Shown piece after piece: positions 36,242-39,470 of a DNA stretch of 39,470 bases. Made by a program: the position numbers and the translations under genes. A model generated the notes under the pieces. That model was given only the letters and a program-made list of their open reading frames with translations. It had not been told where the DNA came from and ran no database searches. Within the stretch, counting starts at the first letter, position 1. Each line of letters opens with the position of its first letter. Source of the stretch: Microbacterium paludicola (lineage in GTDB: Bacteria > Actinomycetota > Actinomycetes > Actinomycetales > Microbacteriaceae); the NCBI RefSeq assembly GCF_015235415.1, contig NZ_JADGLL010000025.1, forward strand, positions 1 through 39,470, given 5' to 3'.

Positions 36242-36247
36242 AGCGTA
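36242..36247 (-). promoter_or_regulatory. Candidate -10 element for trmB
   Basis: TACGCT on the minus strand, six bases before ATG 36235. The G-run between them (GGGGG) could also serve as a poor ribosome-binding site. Confidence 0.35.
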
Positions 36248-36307
36248 GGCGGCGCGGCTCCGGCACGCCCGCCGGGGCCCTGCCGGGTCGCGCTGCGCTC
36301 ATCCTGT

Positions 36308-36328
36308 CCCGCGTTCAGGGGACGCGGG
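36308..36328. repeat. Hairpin in the trmB-DUF3097 gap
   Basis: CCCGCGT (36308-36314) and ACGCGGG (36322-36328) around a seven-base loop. The 274-base gap (36236-36509) has no coding signal I can support; it also holds GATCCGACGAC twice (36470-36480, 36490-36500), a 20-base period just after the DUF3097 stop. Confidence 0.4.
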
Positions 36329-36509
36329 GCGGATGTCCTCTCGTGCGCCCGACACGCGCGCATCCGTCCCGCTCCCCCTGACGGCGGCACCGACCCCGCG
36401 CCCGGTGGTCGGTGGCGCCGCCCAGTCGCCGGGTGCTTCGTGAGGCTCAGGTGCCCCACCCGCCCCGTGGATCCGACGACCGAGCGGCCGATCCGACGAC
36501 TGGGTGCCG

Positions 36510-37343
36510 TCAGGGCGTCGTGACGAAGTCGATCAGCTCCTCGACGCGGCCGAGCAGCGTCGGCTCGATGTCGCGGAAGGTCGTGACCTTCGACAGGATG
36601 TGCTGCCACGCGCGGGCGGTGTCGGCCTGCTCGGCGTGCGGCCAGCCGAGGCGGCGGCAGACGCCCTTCTTCCAGTCCTCGCCCTTCGGCACCTCCGGCC
36701 AGGCCCTGATGCCGACCGAGGCCGGCTTGACGCACTGCCAGACGTCGATGAACGGATGCCCGACGATCCGCATGTGCGCGCCGTGCGGTCCCTGCTCGAG
36801 CGTGCGGGCGATCCGCTGCTCCTTGGATCCGGGCACGAGGTGATCGACGAGCACGCCGTAGCGGCGGCCGGGGCCGGGCGGCTCGTCGCGCAGCAGGTCG
36901 GGAAGCTTGTCGACGCCCTCGAGGAACTCCACCGCGACGCCCTCGACCCGCAGGTCGGCGCCCCACACCTTCTCGACGAGCTCGGCGTCGTGCTTTCCCT
37001 CGACGAGGATGCGGTGCGGCAGCGCGACGCGCGCCCGCTGGTCGTCGACGACGAAGGATCCGGATGCCGTGCGACGGCGGCCCTGCGGCTGCGCCTGCGG
37101 CACGACGAGCTCGACCGGCTCGCCGTCGATGAGGAAGCCGCGCCCCATCGGGAAGATGCGGCGGCGGCCCTTGAAGTCCTCGAGCTCGACGGTGCCTGCC
37201 TCGCGCCGGGTGATCGCGCCGCAGAAGCCGTCGACCGCGACCTCGACGACGAGGTCGATCTCGGCCGGGACCTTCGGCACCTGCTTCGCGCCGCGGGTCT
37301 GCCAGCCCTTCGCCAGCACGTCGGTTCCGTATCGGTCGTCCAT
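36510..37343 (-). CDS. DUF3097 family protein with TOPRIM-like region
   Basis: A 277-residue protein recognised as the actinobacterial DUF3097 family, starting MDDRYGTDVLAKGWQTRGAK. The N-terminal part (1-95) is a beta-rich region (VEVAVDGFCGAITRREAG, VELEDFKGRRRIFPMG). The middle (about 112-180) has ILVEGKHDAELVEKVWG, then LEGVDKLPDLL, then YGVLVDHLVPGSKE. This order resembles the TOPRIM fold of RNase M5-like proteins (EGxxD, then a D-x-x-x-P-G segment). The C-terminal part has GHPFIDVWQCVKP and a Trp-rich end. A nucleic-acid role is inferred only; the second Asp of a classic DxD is not present. Start ATG 37343. Confidence 0.85.
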   Translation of the reverse strand: MDDRYGTDVLAKGWQTRGAKQVPKVPAEIDLVVEVAVDGFCGAITRREAGTVELEDFKGRRRIFPMGRGFLIDGEPVELVVPQAQPQGRRRTASGSFVVDDQRARVALPHRILVEGKHDAELVEKVWGADLRVEGVAVEFLEGVDKLPDLLRDEPPGPGRRYGVLVDHLVPGSKEQRIARTLEQGPHGAHMRIVGHPFIDVWQCVKPASVGIRAWPEVPKGEDWKKGVCRRLGWPHAEQADTARAWQHILSKVTTFRDIEPTLLGRVEELIDFVTTP

Positions 37344-37439
37344 CCGTCCCAGCCTACGGAGCCGTCGGCGCCACGCCCTGAGCGACGGGCGCGCCGCCTC
37401 GCTTCCGCGCAGCGCGAACAGCGCCGCGCCGAACTCCCC

Positions 37440-37468
37440 TTCTGCACATGCCGCCAGGTGCATAGGAT
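37440..37468 (+). promoter_or_regulatory. Candidate promoter of the TPM-domain gene
   Basis: TAGGAT (37463-37468) as -10 with a weak TTCTGC (37440-37445) 17 bases upstream. This gives a leader of about 45 bases to ATG 37521, which has GGAGGGGG as ribosome-binding site. Confidence 0.4.
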
Positions 37469-37520
37469 CGTGACCGACGGCCGATCCGATCCCGAGGCTC
37501 GGCCTGGAGGGGGTTGCGCG

Positions 37521-39470
37521 ATGCGAGCGCGGGGAACGATGGCGTTGCGCGGGTTCGCCGTGCTGGGGCTCGTGTCGGCGTCGATGCTCGGAGCGCTGCC
37601 CGCCTCCGCCGAGGAGCCGGTGGAGCTCGGCTCGGGCTACGTATTCGACGGATCCGACGTCCTCAGCGACGCCGAGGAGGCCGCGGCACAGCAGCGGCTC
37701 GAGCAGCTCTCGGCCGACACCGGGCTCGACCTGTGGGTCGTGTACGTCGACACCTTCGAGAACCCCACCGACACGGTGGCGTGGGCGAACGAGACCGCGG
37801 TCCTGAATCAGCTCGGCGAGGACCAGTACCTCCTTGCCATCTCGACCGAGGGGCGCGCGCTGTTCATCTCGGCACCGGAGGGCGGCCCCGTCTCGGATGC
37901 CCGCCTCGGCCAGATCGAGACGAGCGTCGGTGAGGCGATCGGCACCGACGACTGGGCGGCGGCAGTGGACGCCGCGGCCGAGGGCTTCAGCGACGGCGGA
38001 GCAGGCGGCTCGGCACTCCCCTGGGTCATCGGCGGCGCGGTCGGCGTCGCCGCAATCGGCGGCACCGCCTGGGCGCTGACCCGGCGCCGCAAGGGCGAGA
38101 CCGCCGCACGGGGCAGCGGGCCCGTGATCGCCCCCGAGCTGACGACCGAGGAGATCGCGCGACGCGCGGCGTCGGCACTGGTCGCCACGGACGACGCGGT
38201 GCGCGCGAGCGAGCAGGAGCTCGGCTTCGCCGTCGCGCAGTTCGGGACGGAGGCGACGGGCGAGTTCGAGAAGGCGCTGCAGGACGCGAAGACGAACCTC
38301 GCGCAGGCGTTCGAGCTCAAGCAGCGCCTCGATGACCACGAGAAGGACTCCGAGCAGGATGTGCGCGCGTGGAACGCCGAGATCATCCGGCTCTGCGAGG
38401 CGGCGGCGACGACGCTGGATCAGAAGCAGGCGGCGTTCACCGAGCTGCGCCGCATCGAACAGGACGCTCCGGCGGCCCTCGGCGAGGCGCAGCGCCGACG
38501 GGCGGCGGCCGACGGCACGGCGGCGCGTGCGGCGACCGCGCTCGCCGACCTGCAGGGACGCTACTCGCCGGACGCCCTGGCGACCGTCGCCGACAACCCC
38601 GCGCAGATCGAGGCGCGACTCGCGTTCGCGGACGAGCAGATCGCCCAGGCCGAGCAGCTCGTGGGTGCCGGAGACGGCGGTGAGGCGGCGGTCGCGATCC
38701 GCGCGGCCGAGCAGGCGATCGCGCAGTCGGCGGCGCTCGAGAAGGCCGTGACCGACCTCGGCGCGACGCTCGGGGCCGCCGAGCAGCAGGCGGCGGCGCT
38801 CATCGCCGACCTGCAGCAGGACCTCGCACGGGCGCGCACGCTGCCGGCGACCGGGGACGTCACCGCGGCGATCGCCGCGACCGAGCAGGCCGTCGCGCGC
38901 GCCTCGGAGAACCTCTCGGGGTCGTCGCGCAGCCCGCAGGGGCTCCTCGCCGCCCTGCAGCAGGCGAACGAGCAGATCGACGGCGTCGTCGGCAACGCGC
39001 AGCGCGCCCAGCAGATGCTGGGGCAGACCCTGCTGCAGGCGCGCAGCCAGGTCACCGGGGCCGAGGAGTTCATCGCCTCCCGGCGAGGCGCGGTCGGCGC
39101 CGAGGCCCGCACGCGGCTCGCGGAGGCCGGCGCCGAGCTTGCACGCGCGGAGGCCCTGCAGACGGGGGATCCCGCGCAGGCCCTGCAGCGGGCGCAGCGC
39201 GCGCTGCAGCTCGCGTCCGAGGCGAGCCGCCTCGCGCAGGCCGACGTGCAGTCGGCCGACTGGGGCGGCGGACTCGGCGGCGGCCTGGGCGGAGGGATGC
39301 TCGGCGGCGGAATGCTCGGCGGCGGACGCAGCGGTGGCGGAATGGTCGACGGGCTCGTCGGCGGCCTCATCGGCGGCCTGATCAGCGGCGGCATGGGCGG
39401 TGGCTCCTCGCGCTCCGGATCCAGCGGCTGGGGCGGCGGGCTCGGCGGCGGACTCGGCGGAGGCCTCGGC
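37521..39470 (+). CDS. TPM-domain membrane protein with long coiled coil (3' partial)
   Basis: Open from ATG 37521 to the window end (650 codons, no stop). A signal peptide (about 1-30, cleavage after ALPASA) is followed by a TPM domain (about 40-150; GYVFDGSDVLSDAEEAAAQQ, LDLWVVYVDTFENP, LLAISTEGRALFIS), a membrane helix (about 173-192, LPWVIGGAVGVAAIGGTAWA), then a basic stop-transfer (TRRRKGE). The rest (about 215-585) is a long Ala/Glu/Gln-rich coiled coil, ending in a Gly-rich tail with GGGLGGG and GGMLGGG repeats. TPM domains occur in Psb32 and MOLO-1 proteins; the actinobacterial version with a cytoplasmic coiled coil has no established function that I know. The tail of the protein lies beyond the window. 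Confidence 0.88.
   Translation, partial: MRARGTMALRGFAVLGLVSASMLGALPASAEEPVELGSGYVFDGSDVLSDAEEAAAQQRLEQLSADTGLDLWVVYVDTFENPTDTVAWANETAVLNQLGEDQYLLAISTEGRALFISAPEGGPVSDARLGQIETSVGEAIGTDDWAAAVDAAAEGFSDGGAGGSALPWVIGGAVGVAAIGGTAWALTRRRKGETAARGSGPVIAPELTTEEIARRAASALVATDDAVRASEQELGFAVAQFGTEATGEFEKALQDAKTNLAQAFELKQRLDDHEKDSEQDVRAWNAEIIRLCEAAATTLDQKQAAFTELRRIEQDAPAALGEAQRRRAAADGTAARAATALADLQGRYSPDALATVADNPAQIEARLAFADEQIAQAEQLVGAGDGGEAAVAIRAAEQAIAQSAALEKAVTDLGATLGAAEQQAAALIADLQQDLARARTLPATGDVTAAIAATEQAVARASENLSGSSRSPQGLLAALQQANEQIDGVVGNAQRAQQMLGQTLLQARSQVTGAEEFIASRRGAVGAEARTRLAEAGAELARAEALQTGDPAQALQRAQRALQLASEASRLAQADVQSADWGGGLGGGLGGGMLGGGMLGGGRSGGGMVDGLVGGLIGGLISGGMGGGSSRSGSSGWGGGLGGGLGGGLG

Overview
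The window is a stretch of high-G+C actinobacterial chromosome, most likely from a Microbacteriaceae member close to Microbacterium (inferred from base composition, protein style and gene order; not confirmed by a search). Its backbone is the conserved actinobacterial block argS - lysA - hom - thrB - thrC - rho - prfA - prmC - tsaC/sua5 - wecA - atpI - atpBEFHAGDC, nearly all on the minus strand, so transcription runs from high to low coordinates.

Layout, low to high coordinates. 1-915: start of an unidentified minus-strand gene and yaaA. 945-8476: the F-type ATP synthase operon (atpI-B-E-F-H-A-G-D-C) closed by a strong intrinsic terminator at 945-988. 8477-10374: wecA-like lipid-carrier sugar-phosphate transferase and the tRNA t6A enzyme TsaC/Sua5. 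10375-10890: a gene-free block of direct and inverted repeats. 10891-11820: prmC. 12053-15971 (plus strand): cysK-cysE (cysteine synthesis), an amidase and a WecG/TagA-type glycosyltransferase. 15964-17379: a damaged surface-glycan remnant, consisting of a 5' half of a GT2 glycosyltransferase joined tail-to-tail to the 5' part of a DUF4012 gene, and next to it a secreted protein whose LAATG sortase signal is cut off by a one-base frameshift. 17478-17887: tandem repeats of the same family as those at 10.4 kb but in the opposite orientation. 17878-26355: prfA, rho, thrC, thrB, hom, lysA. 26712-30925: GNAT protein, DUF2993 (LmeA-like) protein, argS, and a divergent SGNH hydrolase. 30974-31046: tRNA-Arg(CCG) followed by three hairpins. 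31210-37343 (minus): PknB-type Ser/Thr kinase, gamma-glutamyltransferase-family protein, CPBP-type membrane protein, trmB, DUF3097 protein. 37521-end (plus): a TPM-domain coiled-coil membrane protein that runs off the window.

How the parts work together: the lysA-hom-thrB-thrC genes overlap and form one aspartate-family amino-acid operon with a palindrome-rich promoter. prfA (RF1) and prmC (the methylase that modifies RF1) belong together but are separated here by about 6 kb of plus-strand genes, repeats and broken genes. The ATP synthase operon is complete, with a short epsilon subunit.

Most interesting part: the prfA-prmC gap (about 10.4-17.9 kb). It is a plasticity zone inside an otherwise conserved housekeeping block. 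It holds oppositely oriented repeat arrays at both sides, a deletion scar that fused two convergent genes, and a frameshifted sortase substrate. I see no CRISPR array, insertion sequence, prophage or recognisable new defence system.
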